64,000 bases of DNA from Sclerurus mexicanus (GCA_013396755.1 VWZF01003897.1:789343-853342); one strand, 5' to 3'; positions 23,907 through 36,310 are shown, numbered from the stretch's first letter. Made by a program: numbers and translations. Notes: generated by a model not told the origin, from the sequence alone.

Positions 23907-24311
23907 ATACAGAGGAAGCACCAGACCAAGGAGAGAATCTGTGTCCATAAGTCACCCAGACTGGATGGCGTTCACCTGGGAGCTCTGAAGGAACTCAGAT
24001 GTGAAATTGCAAAACTGCTGACCAAAGCAATACAAACTACCTTTCCAAACACCCCCTGGGACACAGAGCTGGCTGATTGCCCCAAACTTTCTCGAGAGTA
24101 CCCTGGAAACTGTTCTGGTGAGGTGGTAGTGTCTGTAACGAGGGGTGGATTCTCTGATTTCACAAGTGAACGAGGTTTTTCAGGCAAAAGAGGTAGCAGG
24201 GCTTGTGAGTCCAGGGTGACTGATAGGTCATTTTTTTGGAGGTGCAATGGAGTTTTCAAAAAGCCTCTGGGCAAGTTTCCATGCTAAAGGTGCTGGAGGA
24301 GCTACAAGAGG
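23907..24311 (+). mobile_element. Decayed CR1/L3-type LINE reverse-transcriptase fragment
   Basis: In one plus-strand frame (open from 23907 to a TAA at 24285-24287) the sequence reads HKSPRLDGVHLGALKEL. This is the conserved start of the LINE RT domain, usually close to KSPGPDGIHPRVLKEL. Near the end, in the same frame, VFKKPLGKFPC then stop aligns with the RT block usually written FQKAFDKVPHQRLL. Between them, about 75 codons are not recognisable and much of the normal spacing is missing, so there has been internal deletion or heavy divergence. The catalytic Asp expected just before the second block is absent, so the enzyme is dead. The family (CR1 versus L3) is uncertain. Confidence 0.75.
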
Positions 24312-27170
24312 TATTTTGATGTGACATACTAGATGTAGATGTGTATGTGGAGAAGATGTACAAATCCAGGGACTCTGCAAACATGCAAACTGTATATGGC
24401 TTCATGCAGTCTTTTCCAGCTTATGTTTGCATAACCATGAAATTAGCTTCAATATTTCATTCATGATTAATCAGACTGCCTAAAAATCACATGCTAAAAT
24501 AAACTGGTATGTTATAAACAACATCGCAGAGTCCTGACAGCATCACCCATCTCTTACATGCCTCTATGAGACTGTGCCATCTTTCTCTGTACTGCTCCTC
24601 TTTCCCTCCTGTGTATGACACAGCTATACCTTAGACCTTAGACCAGCTTGATGTGACAACAGAACAAGCTGTGGAAAGAGCTGTGAGAAGCCCCTCATCA
24701 GTGTCCACTCGTGTATCCTCTGTGCTGGAAGCTTGGAAGCTTCTCTTAAGCTCAAACCCTTGCTCAGACTATGCTGTAGACATGCTGTGCCTGGCCTCGT
24801 ACCTTGCTGATACCAGCCTTGCCTTAGTGCCCTCACTTCTGGCCTGATCTCAGAGCTCCCTCGTCACTCCAGATGTCCCTGGTCATCACTGCTCTGCTGA
24901 CTGCATGTGCCCATCATCTTCTCTGCCCTTTTGCAGGAGTACTGTGTGCTTGCCAGTGAGGAGCTGCATCTGCCTGCCTTGTCGTGCCCCGTGCCACCCA
25001 CTTGCCTTGCAGAGCAGACTGCTCACGCTGCTCCCTTGCCTGCAGCAGTCACTGCATTTGCCTTTTTTTAATTTCACGGTGTGGAGTGGAAATTTGTGAC
25101 TGACATTGACAGAAATTTGCTTCTTTTGTTCTTATAGGTCCTCACAGAAGCGCGTTTTCAAGCAGCTCACTATTAACTTTGTTTTCCCCTTATTTCAGTT
25201 TCCCAGGTTAAAAGCAATGCAGTTAAAAGGCTGGAGGGTGTATAATTTCTCCACAATAAGACAGAGTGAAGCCCTGCAGCTAGAGATTCCAGCTTTGCCT
25301 ATGCTTTGAAGTGGAGGAAGTATCCAGGCAGGAATATGTGTAGCTGCACATGCTTAGGGCTCTTTTCTCCCATTGAGGTGGCCCTGAATAGCCACAAACT
25401 CCTCAGTTCCCATTCAATTAGCTGTGCTTAGGCTCCTGAAACTTCAATAAATGGACAGTTTGTTCCTCATATGAATCATTATAGTGATAACAGAAGGGAA
25501 AGAAGGATTCTATCTGAAATCTAGTCATGCAACAGACTGGCACAAAGTGAGGAAACTGCAATTGTCTTTGCATGATTTTGAAAATAATAAGGAATAAACA
25601 GTATTGTTTTTATCACTTGGGTAAGTCTGGCAGTCTTTAGCGTTCCATCTGGAGGAAATATCCAATGACATTGTCCTGGGAAAGAGCAAAAGGAGCACAG
25701 ACCTTGGGTCCCTTTCTGTCAAGTTTGAAAAATACTCTTTGTTGTTGCCAGGGAGTACTGAGAACAATATGAACAAAGAGAACAGCACTTACAAGATGGT
25801 GTCAAACTGCATCAAGCAAAATAACCTGAAGGAAGACCTTCATGCTATATTATCACATCTTCCAGCATGTGTTACTTCTTGCATGTAGAAACAGAGCGTT
25901 TATTTGTCTTCTCAGAGTGAGGAAAAAGCCCCACCACTGACAGCCCTTTGTGCTGAAGGTTACATTATTAATGAGTAGTGGGAAAGGGAGAGGCTTTATA
26001 TAAATACACCATCACTGCAGTTAAAAGAAGGTGCAGAACGCAGAATCTGAAGACAGAAAAAGTGGGTAATTGATTTCTTTAGGATCTTTAAAAATACATG
26101 CACATGCATGGAGACAGATCTGACCTGAATTACCAGCAGTAATTCATTTTTTTGGAAATCCCCTAGACTTACGGCAACTTTACAGTTCAGATCACAGTAA
26201 GCATAAATATGAGTACGAGGAGGAAAGCAGTGGAAAAACACTACTTCTTATTTTGAATCTGAAAAGACCTTGTAAGAATGTAAAACTACTACAAAACTCC
26301 AAAAGAGGAAAACCTCTTTCAGAAGTTACAGGTTTAAATTCAAGGAGAGTTGTGGACCCCCAGCCTCACCCTTGTGGGCTGTGCAGCACGACCCTGCCCT
26401 CAAACACTACCCAAGTGGAAGTCCATCAGGAGCTTCTGGGTGCAGAGGGGAGCACAGTCACACTCTTTACATGCTGCCCTGCATTTTGGCAGTGCAGGCA
26501 GAAGGTTGGTTAGGCCACCTGTATTTGTGTATCCACCACTCATGGCACGAGGATGCTCAAACATTTTTAGATACAGCTCACAGATACAATTCCTTGTACG
26601 TATTCTTTACATAAGATATATCTGACTTGCTCCCAGTCACATTCTAGATATAATATCCACTTCCAGTGAGAGATGCATATCTAAAATGATTTCAACACAG
26701 AAGTAGGCATAGGATTTTTTAAGAACTCACAGCACAATCAAAATCACCAACTTGAAAAATAGTTAACTTATGTTCCTTTGTCATCATGGTCGTGTTATCC
26801 TCCATTCTATACCCAGCCATTTGTAAAACCTACTAATTGAATTATCTATTACATTTAGGTTATTAGATCTCTGGGATAAAGAAATACTTTTTATTGTATG
26901 TCTCAACAACACTTAGCTCAGTGGGATCTAACGTGGAGTGGAACTGCAAGATGCTGCTGTGACACAAATTGCAAAGAATTGATTGTACAGGTAAAGGAGA
27001 CCTGGAGACTTTCTTCTCCGAAAACACCTCAACTGTGTTACAACACAAAAAGCATTGGGACGCTTCTTCCATTGTGCTGTAGAGAAAGGGAAGGTTGTTA
27101 TGAACTTCAGATTTCTTGAAATAATCATTTTGGGCATCAGAGCTCACAAATTGCAGACATACAACCTAAT
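24312..27170. other. Unique non-coding sequence, no gene seen
   Basis: GC-richer between 24600 and 25080, with overlapping frames on both strands. A tandem CCTTAGA CCTTAGA lies near 24630. Intron-like AG sites after pyrimidine tracts occur at 25136 and 25197, without recognisable exons. Frames up to 94 codons (26863-27147, minus) are unassigned. Confidence 0.55.
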
Positions 27171-27266
27171 CTCCCCATCTGCTTGTATTCTCTAAAGAAC
27201 ATTTTGATCTGCTTTTACCTCCCCATCTGCTTATGTTCTCTAAGGAACATTTTGATGTGCTTTCAC
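27171..27266. repeat. Tandem duplication of a 48-bp unit
   Basis: Copy 1 (27171-27218) and copy 2 (27219-27266) are directly adjacent, equal in length and differ at 5 of 48 positions by my count. Each begins CTCCCCATCTGCTT and ends with GCTTTYAC. This is a local duplication, neither a microsatellite nor a known repeat. Confidence 0.9.
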
Positions 27267-29220
27267 CTTAAAAAGTGGTGAATTTAGGCCACTTCTTTGT
27301 GGTGTCTTCCAAGTCTCACTCGTAGGAAAACTGTGCTGATATTCAGCCCAAATTTTGCCCTTCCTTAATTTAATCTTTTCTGTCCCTCCATGCAACTCTT
27401 CTCAATAGCTGTCATTCCTCTCCAGATGAATTATTAGGTGGCATTGCTTGAACATCTCTCATGAGTTTTTTTTTAATCCTTAAACCTCTCAGTATATATC
27501 CTTATATGTCTATTATATCTATCCTTATCCCTCTAAGCATCTTTCTTTCACCATCTTTCTCCAATCTTCTGTATTGCTACTCCTTCCAAATTCATACTGT
27601 CAAAAATTCCACATTTCCATGGTTTTTGTCCCTGTGAAGGACATTGCAAAGGCGTGCAGTATGTGATGGATATCATACATTCGTTCTGTTTGTCTGATTG
27701 CTGTGATGGGGCTCCCTGGATGAGAATGACAGGCTTCCCTGGAGGAGCTGACACGGACACAGGGAAGCAGGCAAGGGTAACAAACACCTTCCATTTGCAG
27801 CAGTATTTAAATGGCAGCGTAAGTAGGAAAGAAGAACCTCAGATATCTGTTCAGAGCAGGTTAAACAAAATGCTGCCCCAGGGCCCCACACTCAAGCTGA
27901 TCAGATCTTTAGCAAACACAAAACCATTCTCAAACAATGGAAGCTCTCCTTAGTCAACACAATAAAAAAGCCTCAGGTGCCCAACACCAGTCCCACACTA
28001 CGAGCATTTATCTCGTGTTTCATCTCCATCTTTAGTCAGTGGTATTAGACTTCATTTCAAGAATTAAGTGCAAATAGAACATTTCTGGGAAAATTATTAT
28101 AGGCAGAAAAAGTCCTGCACTGCATCTGTCACAGTCTTCTCATTTGGCAATTCTATCAAAAAGTAACAGCTACAGTTTGTTTTTGTAAGTTGCTCTTATT
28201 CCTGATGCCTCTGCTATCTTCCAAATGGATAGAAACTGTTATTCATTCCAGTATTTTAAAAGGCATTGAAGTTAGACTTTCTTGACAGTAATTACTATGA
28301 TCTTTCTCTTTTTGAGGGCTGACACCACATTTCTTTTCTGTTATCTACCAGTACTGCCATCCCAGTTTCATTTATGAGAGCAGCAATAAGAGGAGAATTA
28401 TAAAGACTGAGATTTGAGTGATGAATTCCTGCTGCAGGAGAGCTGGCAGAGCTGTGCTGGGGTGGGAACGTAAGTTCATCTTCTGCACTATGAAAGGGTC
28501 TCTCTCACGCACCTGGCAGTAGAAATGAGCGTAAAAGGTTGTGTGAGCACACTGAGCCTTTTCATCTGACTCCAACAACCAGCTACAGTTAACTTGTCAG
28601 CTTCTCTGTAGAGTCCTGTTGTAGTTTCTCAGAGATGCAAAATTGAAGTTGTATGATGCAGAGGAAGCACCAAGTCTCTCAAAGCTCGATCCAGTTACCT
28701 CAGGATGCAGGATAATCACAACATTTCACCTCTCAATCCTTTTCAGTTTCTGTTTCATAAGCCTTTCCTCTGGAGCACTTCTGGTGGCAGGCCTGTTTCA
28801 ACTTGCAGTTTTGTTGAACTGGCTCTCTGCTTTCCATCTCTGCTGTCGTACCTTCATTTCTGACCACTCTTCCTCCAGAACAGAACGCTGGTTTTCCACC
28901 ATTAGACATCATGTCCTACAAGCTTATGCTACTACAGATCAGCTGGTGATCTACACTTTGGGCTCTCTAGGTCAACAATTTTCCAGATTTCTTGAACTGT
29001 CCATAAGCCATGTTTCTCCTCCTGTACTTTGTCTTTAAATCACATAGTTCACCCTTACCTCCAGGTCTAGCCCTAAACTTTAATTTCTGTCAATTCTTCT
29101 GTATGATGCCACACAAAAGAATATCTTCAACCACTTGAACATGGAAGGAGAACACCTCCTTTGGGATTTCTGTATCCAATTACAGTATGTTTAGTCCCGT
29201 ATTTCAGTCAACAGAGCTGG
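27267..29220. other. Unique non-coding sequence, no gene seen
   Basis: The longest frame is 28643-29038 (plus, 131 codons). It includes a hydrophobic LSILFSFCFISLSSGALLVA stretch but begins at a non-ATG codon and is unrecognised. Pyrimidine-rich near 27440-27590. No RNA genes or transposons were seen. Confidence 0.55.
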
Positions 29221-29256
29221 TGTTTCCTTTTTTATTTATTTATTTATTTATTTTTA
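29221..29256. repeat. (TTTA)n microsatellite
   Basis: Five perfect TTTA units at 29231-29250, flanked by T runs. Confidence 0.9.
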
Positions 29257-32200
29257 AACTTTTAAAGAAAATGGATAAATGCTCCCTAAGCCCCAGCTCT
29301 TATTTTTTGGTCATTGGTTGGTTGGCTTATGATCTTTAGCCTAATTAATCTCAACACTGAAAATTGTGACCAAAGATCTTCCTCACATATTCAGCTGCAC
29401 AACTTGTAACACACAGCAGCAAGCAACCTTCTGCAGCAAACTCAGCAGCACACGGAGACAGACAAGCTTACCACTCACAGAATAACATTTTTTTTCCATT
29501 AGAAGTAAGCAGGTTCAAACTCTGCCTTTTCTATTGTATTTGCTGACTCCACCGCGCATCAGCTCTCTGGCCATTGGTTTCTCTGGGGTGCAGATCCCCG
29601 AATTGTCCTTACAAATAATCCCGAGTCACTTCTGCCTAATGCTCACAACTGTTCCTGCTCCAGCTGTGACACAGCTCACCCTCACGCTGCTCCTGTGGGT
29701 GCTGTGGACTCTCGACCCATTCCTGCGTTTGAGGAATGCTACTGTGTGAATCAAAGTGATTTGCAAGAGCAGCCTGTTCTGCTGCCTACTGAAATAAATG
29801 AGATTATTTCTTTGGCATTCAGTGGGCATTAAATTAGACCTTTACTGAACGGTGGAACGTTCCTTACAATTCAAAACAACTTAACTTAATGAGAGATACT
29901 GTTTTTCATGTGTAAACTCTCAACAGTTCTCCCTAGAGGAAGATCTAGGACACATAAGGAGATTTGTTTGTTGTTTTGTTTTTTTTTTCTTAGTCAATGC
30001 TGATAAATTCATACAGAATTCTGGACTCCTTAGGGAGAAAAGACTCAAATTAAAAATGAAAAGTTATATGGACTTGTGTGCATTCAAAGCTTGTATTAAT
30101 TTTAAATAGGTAATAGGTACTTTTAAAATTCACAATACCTGGGGAAAAGAAAAAAAAAGACAAGTACATATTTGAGAGCAATTGATTAAAACTAGCTGCA
30201 ATTACAGGGACCCATCCACCCATGTAAAGGATGGAGCATACAGCAAGAAGCACCTTTATATCACTGTCATTCCTCCAGCTACTTATAGCTTAATAGTATG
30301 GAAAAGTAATGAGACTGAAGAAAAAAATGGAGACTGGAAGAACAGAAGTGTGGGAGGAAAATGAAGGACACCAGGGCATGTTTTCTACCTACTCTGTGTG
30401 CCAGAGGGGTCATTTATGACTTTAAAAGTTCAAAACATCTAGGGACAAATTCATCTCTATTCTTAGTTGTCCCAAAACAAATGGAGTTGAAGCAGGGATA
30501 CAATTGCCCTTCAGACTCTGGGAATTAAAATCCAGATTGCAGCAGGAATGGCTAAAACTTCATAAATTTGGAGAAGAGACTTCCGTGAGTTCACTGCTCT
30601 TGAACCTTTCAGTTTCTGGCCTGAACTCACTGTGGGGCACCACCAGCATTCAGACCCCAGCAGAGGAACCACCTGATAAGTTTGGAGAGAGGGTGACAAC
30701 CAGTGCAGGTAATAACCTCAATGATTTCCTTCCCACGTGAAAGCAGGTGAGAGACCCTGAGAAACAAGGGCTTTGATATGGCCACTGGTGGAGAGGAATT
30801 GCACTGGTTTGCTGTGTTTTCTCCTGTGGGGTCATCACCAAAGCCTAAAGCACAACCTTAATCAGGTGTTGCAGCAAAATGTGCGTCCTTGCTCTTGTGG
30901 GTGCTGCTCTCCACAATGAGGAGCCAAATCTCACTGAGAGTCTCAGAAACATAGTCCTGCAAGCTCTGACCAAGTAATAATGTTCTTTTGCCATCTTTGG
31001 TAGAAATCCGTGCTGCTACTTTCTGCTCTCAATCCCTCTTTCCTCATGGCTAGCACAGCATTGTGTGCATCTCTTGGTGGTTAATTCTCTGTTTTGCTCT
31101 GGCTGTTGCATCAGCCAGATGAATTCAATCTGATGACACAGAGTATATAATCAGATCTAAATTTGGAGCCAGATTCCTGAGGTTCAGGCATATGAGAATT
31201 TAGAAGGCATTTAGAATGATAGTAAATATAAAATAATCTAGAAACTGAAGAAGCTGAATATAAAAGTTGAGTTTTATCTGTGGTTCCAACACTGATGTGC
31301 CTTAAGATAGCTAGAAGTTATATGGGAAGAAATAGAAAGCTTCAGTTGACTGTAGCCAATTTACCAGGGCTGCCAGTACTAAAATACAGCTCATTCTGAA
31401 TTAAGCTGGCAGTGATAGGGCACAGTAAATCTGCTTGTTATTACTCTTGGGCTAAGACCTTTTGGGGGAAGTCCCCTAAAGAAAAATCTCACTTATATTT
31501 TAATTATTTTTAAGATGTAGGTTTGCTTAACATAGGATTTTGTGTATAGGATGGAAAAGTTGGGTGGCAAGAAAAACAGGCAGATTGATCCCAAGTTCAC
31601 CAAAACATACCAGTGTACAAGCGCAGAGTAGTGAAGAAACCAAGTGTACATCATTGAACTTTTTCTTTTTTTTTTCTTTTTTTTTTCCCCCATAGCTAGA
31701 CTGGAAGAAAGATTCTCCTCCCTTTCTTTCTGGGATTAGATTTCATTTTCCCTTCCAATCTACTTGTGAGCTTCCCTAAATGAACATTTGCATTTGCTTT
31801 CTTATTAGCACATTCTTGCTACCCTCTGGCTTTTTGGCAAGTCATGACTCTTCCAAGGGTTTAGCAAAATATTTATAGGCTTGATCATATTTTTTTAAAA
31901 AAACAACAGATATAAACCTTTCTGTATCCTGCACTTTTTTCCTTGCTAATCTGGTTGCCATTCCACTGTACAAACAAGTGCTCGTCTCATCCTCTTTGAC
32001 AGCCTCTTTAATTCACAACTCCAGGGATGGGGGGAAGAGAGTGTTGAACATTCTCTGTTATGCCAGTGAGTCAAAGGGGCTCAGGGAAGACCTGATGAGC
32101 TCCAGAGGAGGAAAGGAGAGGGCACAGAGTTAAGGAAACAGGGAAGGAGAATGTTAGGAGCATTGGTAAGGGAAGGAAAGGGTGAGGACAGAAACGAGCG

Positions 32201-32302
32201 TCATTTGGTGTCAGCAGATTTAAGGTTGGTGCAGCTGCCTGTGGAAGCAGAATTGTCTTATGGGGTGCCTAAATAAATGGTCTCTGTTTTCCCCTGTGAC
32301 GT
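29257..32302. other. Unique non-coding sequence, no gene seen
   Basis: A G/T-only run of 26 bases lies at 29963-29988 and a T-rich tract with single C breaks at about 31662-31687. Frames are under 80 codons and unrecognised. Purine-rich (GGAAGG, GGAGAA) between 32090 and 32200. Confidence 0.55.
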
Positions 32303-33010
32303 TTGGAGCTCTGCAGTGTGATATATGATGGCAGAAACACAGCAGCGGCAAAGCGCTATAATTCTATCAAACACCTTGTGAAAAAAATGTCCTTTAATAA
32401 GCTTCCCCATAAAAACAAACAGCAGAACTCATCCACAAAATCCAAACAGAAACGCAGTCACACAGGTCTAGGGCAGACCTGTGTTGGTACAGAGAGCACA
32501 ACTAAAGCCTCTGGGGGTGCTGCAATTCAAATATTAAATATAAAGATCAGAAGGGCTCAGAACGAGGCAGGTAGCATAATTCAGAGGGCTGCACCTCCTC
32601 CCAGGCGCAGGGAGTGTGATGCCCTATTAGGAAGCTGATTGCTCTTCCCTGCCTTCCATCTCTGTGACTTTCCTCCTGATGAAGTTTCAAGAGCGTCCGG
32701 GGCTTTTAAACCTGAGTATGACCAATCAGTTATATTAGAGAAGCAACGAGTTGAGCTCAGTTCTGAGCTTTTAGTGCCTCATTCCCTGGTACTCCTGTTC
32801 CTGGGGTGGGAAGGAAGGGCAGCAGGCACAGGGGAGAGAGCTGGCCTTGCTTGTGACCCCACGTTCCACGTGCAGTGGGACTTACTCCATGAGTACTTCA
32901 CATCTCCTAAGTGCTCTTTAGAAAAACTCAGAGTCAACAGATGGAAGAAGCAGCAGTTTAACCAGAAGAGGGATTTATTTCCTGTTGAAAAGGTGTACCT
33001 TGCTATGTAG
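32303..33010 (+). other. Extended reading frame with a single internal stop
   Basis: One plus-strand frame runs for about 235 codons with a single in-frame TGA at 32636-32638. The first part starts at a non-ATG codon (TTG at 32303); its product is Lys/Ser/Gln-rich. The second part has a Leu-rich SELLVPHSLVLLFLGW segment. No domain is recognised. A decayed coding sequence is possible, but a frame of this length with one stop is not very rare by chance over 64 kb. Confidence 0.12.
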
Positions 33011-34087
33011 ATGATAGGCTCTTGAATCACACTTTTTCATCTATACAGTAGGGTAAGTATAAGTCCAGCCCAGAAAAATCAAAGGAGACAAAATAAAAGT
33101 ACAAAAAAACATTCTTGGGAAAGTTTTGATGCTTTTTTTTTTTATCCCCCTGCCATGGGAAATATAAATACAAAGACAATCTATGTTTTTTAATTAAAAA
33201 AGATTGATCAAAACTTTCTATTAGATCCAAAAGGGAATTAGAGTATGTGCTAGATTTTTGGATTAAAAGGTAAATATCACTTTACATACTTGCAAAGGAA
33301 GTAAACACAGAGAAATTCGAAATGCAATTGCTTGCTATATTAGTTTCTTGATTATTTTAGAAAAAAATTGTACAAACCCCAAAAGGTATTATTTAACACA
33401 TAGGAAACACTTTCTCATTGAAGATTATTTTCTAGAAACCATTCAAATTACAAAAAAAAAGCAATTCATGTTTTTAAAATTATTTAATTTCATCGAGGTA
33501 CCCAGTTTGAAACCTCGGAATCCAGAAGGTCGGGTTATTTAAAAACTGACCAAGTTTTTGCAGTTCTGGAGAGTTACATTAACTATGGGGTAAGTGATGA
33601 TTCCAGTAATTGAATCCCTGCAGTGTTGGCTATTTTCTGGCTGTGTATGTTGTAATATAAAAGAATCACAATCATTCTGTCATAGGTTACGTGGTAGCCA
33701 CAGTGAGAATGACTGAGCTGGCAACTTGCTGGACATTTTGACACCTCCTCTCCCTGAACTGCTTCCAATACTCTGATTATCTTTTGAGAGGAGAAAAAAA
33801 CTTAAGTGGCCTTGCTCTTCTGAGAACAAAGCTTCAGTCAGGTGCAGTTGTACACAGTGAATTGTTCAGTATGGAGAACATCCCTTCTACAGAGAAGCCT
33901 TTTTGGGACCCAGAGCAGTTTGGTTATATTTCCATACCTGCTGGTTTCAATTCAGTAGAAGGTACTTTTGTGGCCTCCAGATCTGTTAGTTCTCTGAACT
34001 GAAGGTAAGTTTGTATGTGGTGCTGTTGCACTGAAATATGACACTGGCATGTCCAGAAGTTTTCTGAGGGGGATGACCTTTAAAAAC
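33011..34087. other. Unique non-coding sequence, no gene seen
   Basis: AT-rich around 33060-33560 with T11 near 33133 and A9 near 33455. Frames of 60-72 codons are unassigned. Confidence 0.6.
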
Positions 34088-34109
34088 CTCTGCTTCAGAA
34101 GAAGCAGAG
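34088..34109. repeat. Perfect 9-bp inverted repeat, 4-nt loop
   Basis: CTCTGCTTC, loop AGAA, then GAAGCAGAG. It lies eight bases left of the terminal end of the minus-strand CR1, so it is in the flank where the LINE 3' end integrated. Confidence 0.85.
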
Positions 34110-34117
34110 TGACGAAG

Positions 34118-34690
34118 ATCATAGAATCATAGACTGGTTTGAGCTGGAAGACACCTTAATATCATCTGGTTCCAGCTCCCAGCCATGTCCAACGATGCCA
34201 CCAGACCAGGCTGCTCCAAGCCCCATCCAGCCTAGTGCTGAACGCTTCCAGGGACAGCTTCTCTGGGCAACCTGTGCCAGTGCCTCATCACCCCCACAGA
34301 GAAGAATTTCTTCCTAATATCTGATGTAAACCTACCCTCTATCAGCTTAAAACCACTCCCCCTTGCCCTGTCACTACATGCCCATGTAAAAAGTCCCTCT
34401 CTGTCTTCCCAGTACCCCTTTAGGTACGGCAAGACTGATGTAAGATCTCCCCAGAGCCTTCTCTTCTCCAGGCTGGGTAACACCAGGCTGTCTTCATAGC
34501 AGAGGTGCTCCAGCCCTCGGAGCATCTTTAGTGTCTCCTCTGGACTCGCTCCAGCAGGTCCATGTCCTCATGCTGGGGGTCCCCAGGAGTGGCATGGCAC
34601 CAACACTCCAGGTGGGGTGTCACAAAAGCCGACTAGAGGGTGAGCATCACCTGCCTTGACCTGCTGGCCACGCTTCTTTTGATCCGGGAG
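34118..34690 (-). mobile_element. CR1 LINE 3' fragment, minus orientation
   Basis: Read on the plus strand, the copy begins with the CR1 terminal repeat (ATCATAGAATCATAGACTGG). It continues through the usual complement of the CR1 3' region: CCCAGCCATGTCCAACGATG, CAGGGACAGCTTCTCTGGGC, CTTCCTAATATCTGATGTAA, CCCCTTGCCCTGTCACTACA, TCTTCTCCAGGCTG, and CACTCCAGGTGGGGTGTCAC. It ends near GGCCACGCTTCTTTTGATCC. About 570 bases of 3' sequence survive without internal deletions I can see, so it is younger or better kept than the other copies here. It is 5'-truncated, as is usual for CR1. Confidence 0.96.
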
Positions 34691-36029
34691 ATTTCTACAA
34701 TAAAAAAAGATTTCCTTCAACATAAAATATGAATCAAGCTCCAGCTTAGAGATCAGCTCTCTGAGCTGTTCAGCCTCACTTGATGTTTAACACGTAGATT
34801 TAATGAATCTCCCTGGCAATGCGGACTACAAGTCAGGAAATTTATAACCATGTTGAAAGCAAGAGATTGGAGGTTATTATGTTTCTCAGATGAGAAGGAA
34901 AAAAATCATAATAAAACATCAAGCTTTTCGTCATGAGATGAGGGAGCAGGTGTAGGTAGGAAGAGATGAATCTTTAGTTCATAAGCATTAACTCCCAATC
35001 AGAACAGGATTTAGAAGTGTAATTGTGGAACAGAGAAACAATACATCCTGCCCATGCTAGTTATTCTGCTCTGTTAAAAACAGGTTAGATCTTTGCGTTT
35101 TCAGAGCCTGACACAGGGACACGATGAAAATTTCTGGTCAGACTAAAATATTTAGAGCAACCCCTAGTGTCATGAATGTGAAGGATGTATCTTTAGACTA
35201 AGACCACATGAGTTATGAGGTTTTAAGGGCCAAATCTAAAGCAGATATTTTATTTTAGCAATATATTTGGAGGTGACAGATCTTCCTGTGAGAACCTCTT
35301 GACGGTTTGGGTCCTTCACAAAGGTGCAGGTTCAAGAGTAAAACCTTTTCTTCAGAAAGTAAAACCTGTATGCAAATTCAAACAAGAAAACTAATTCTTT
35401 TGACCTTTATCCTGCAGGAGTGCCAGACACACCTTCCAGTTCTGGATGCTAAACATTAAGTTGCACAGTTAAATATAAGAAATTTCCTTTTTACTTTAGT
35501 TAGGTATCATGCTTTCCTACCAGAGCACCCTCATACTCATGAGAGTGGAAGGGAATAGAGCTCTATCTTATGTTTTTAAGCCTTGGCTGTAGAAGGATAA
35601 AAATGATTTAGAGTTTTGCTTAACTCTAAAAGTGTTGTACTGATGCTAAAAAATCATAACACCTTATCAAGTATTTCTCTAGTGACCTGTCCTAAGAAAC
35701 GTCTGTCATAGGATTTGTAAAAATAGCATTAACACTAACAAAAGAACTCATCAAATAGAAAAATTCCTTGCAAAGGGAAGTTTTGGAGCTTTAATTATCA
35801 TCCTGAAGCAACTGAGGAAGCGTCATTTGTTTGAGCAACATTCATTACTGTTGATGCAGGTAAACCTAAATGAATTAAGAATGGGGTGATTTAATCTTGC
35901 CTCCCTACTTTCAAAGTATTATTGACTCAGGAGTGGATTTCTTGGCTCTATTTTGTCAGTTTATATAGGCTGGCACATCACATCCATTATTTTAACACAG
36001 TTTTGTGTGTGTGAGTTATAAGTACTCTG
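34691..36029. other. Unique non-coding sequence, no gene seen
   Basis: AT-rich with few open frames above 60 codons. No transposon, RNA gene or simple repeat was seen. Confidence 0.6.
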
Positions 36030-36310
36030 ACTGACTGGCTGCTCTGTAATGTAATGGATGTAGACAAAGGCCGCCTAAGGTAGAATGCTTTATTAGGTCA
36101 ATTAATAAACCAGCAGCATCTTGTTCCTGGGTTAATCATTGGACTGAACCTTTACTTTGCATTTAAATGTGGCCATGGCCATAAAAATGACTCAGGAAAA
36201 TGACATTTCCGTCATCCGTGTTTGCTCTCTTCCCGTGACTTACACATTACATTTACTCAGTTTGTGAGTCATGACTTGATTTCCCAGGTGTCAAAACATC
36301 ATGCTCAACG
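36030..36310. promoter_or_regulatory. Candidate enhancer-like element with palindromes and AP-1 sites
   Basis: Two perfect palindromes abut: CATTTAAATG at 36160-36169 and TGGCCATGGCCA at 36170-36181. An AP-1 site TGACTCA follows at 36188-36194 and another (TGAGTCA) at 36265-36271, the latter overlapping the palindrome GTCATGAC. ATGAC and GTCAT arms surround ATTTCC at about 36200. GGTCAATTAATAAACC and GGTTAATCATTGG lie upstream, and CAGGTGTCA downstream. Several CpGs are kept (GGCCGCC, TTCCGTC, CATCCGTG, CCCGTG, AACGTG). Together this is the densest regulatory-looking segment in the window, but it is inference from motifs. Confidence 0.35.

Noticed and set aside
24880..25060. GC-richer stretch as a CpG-island promoter
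   Set aside because: CpG remains sparse and there is no exon or core promoter downstream.
29509..29525. tRNA T-arm-like GCAGG-TTCAAAC-TCTGC
   Set aside because: A 5-bp stem and 7-nt loop fit, but the bases upstream are a T run and no acceptor, D or anticodon arm can be built.
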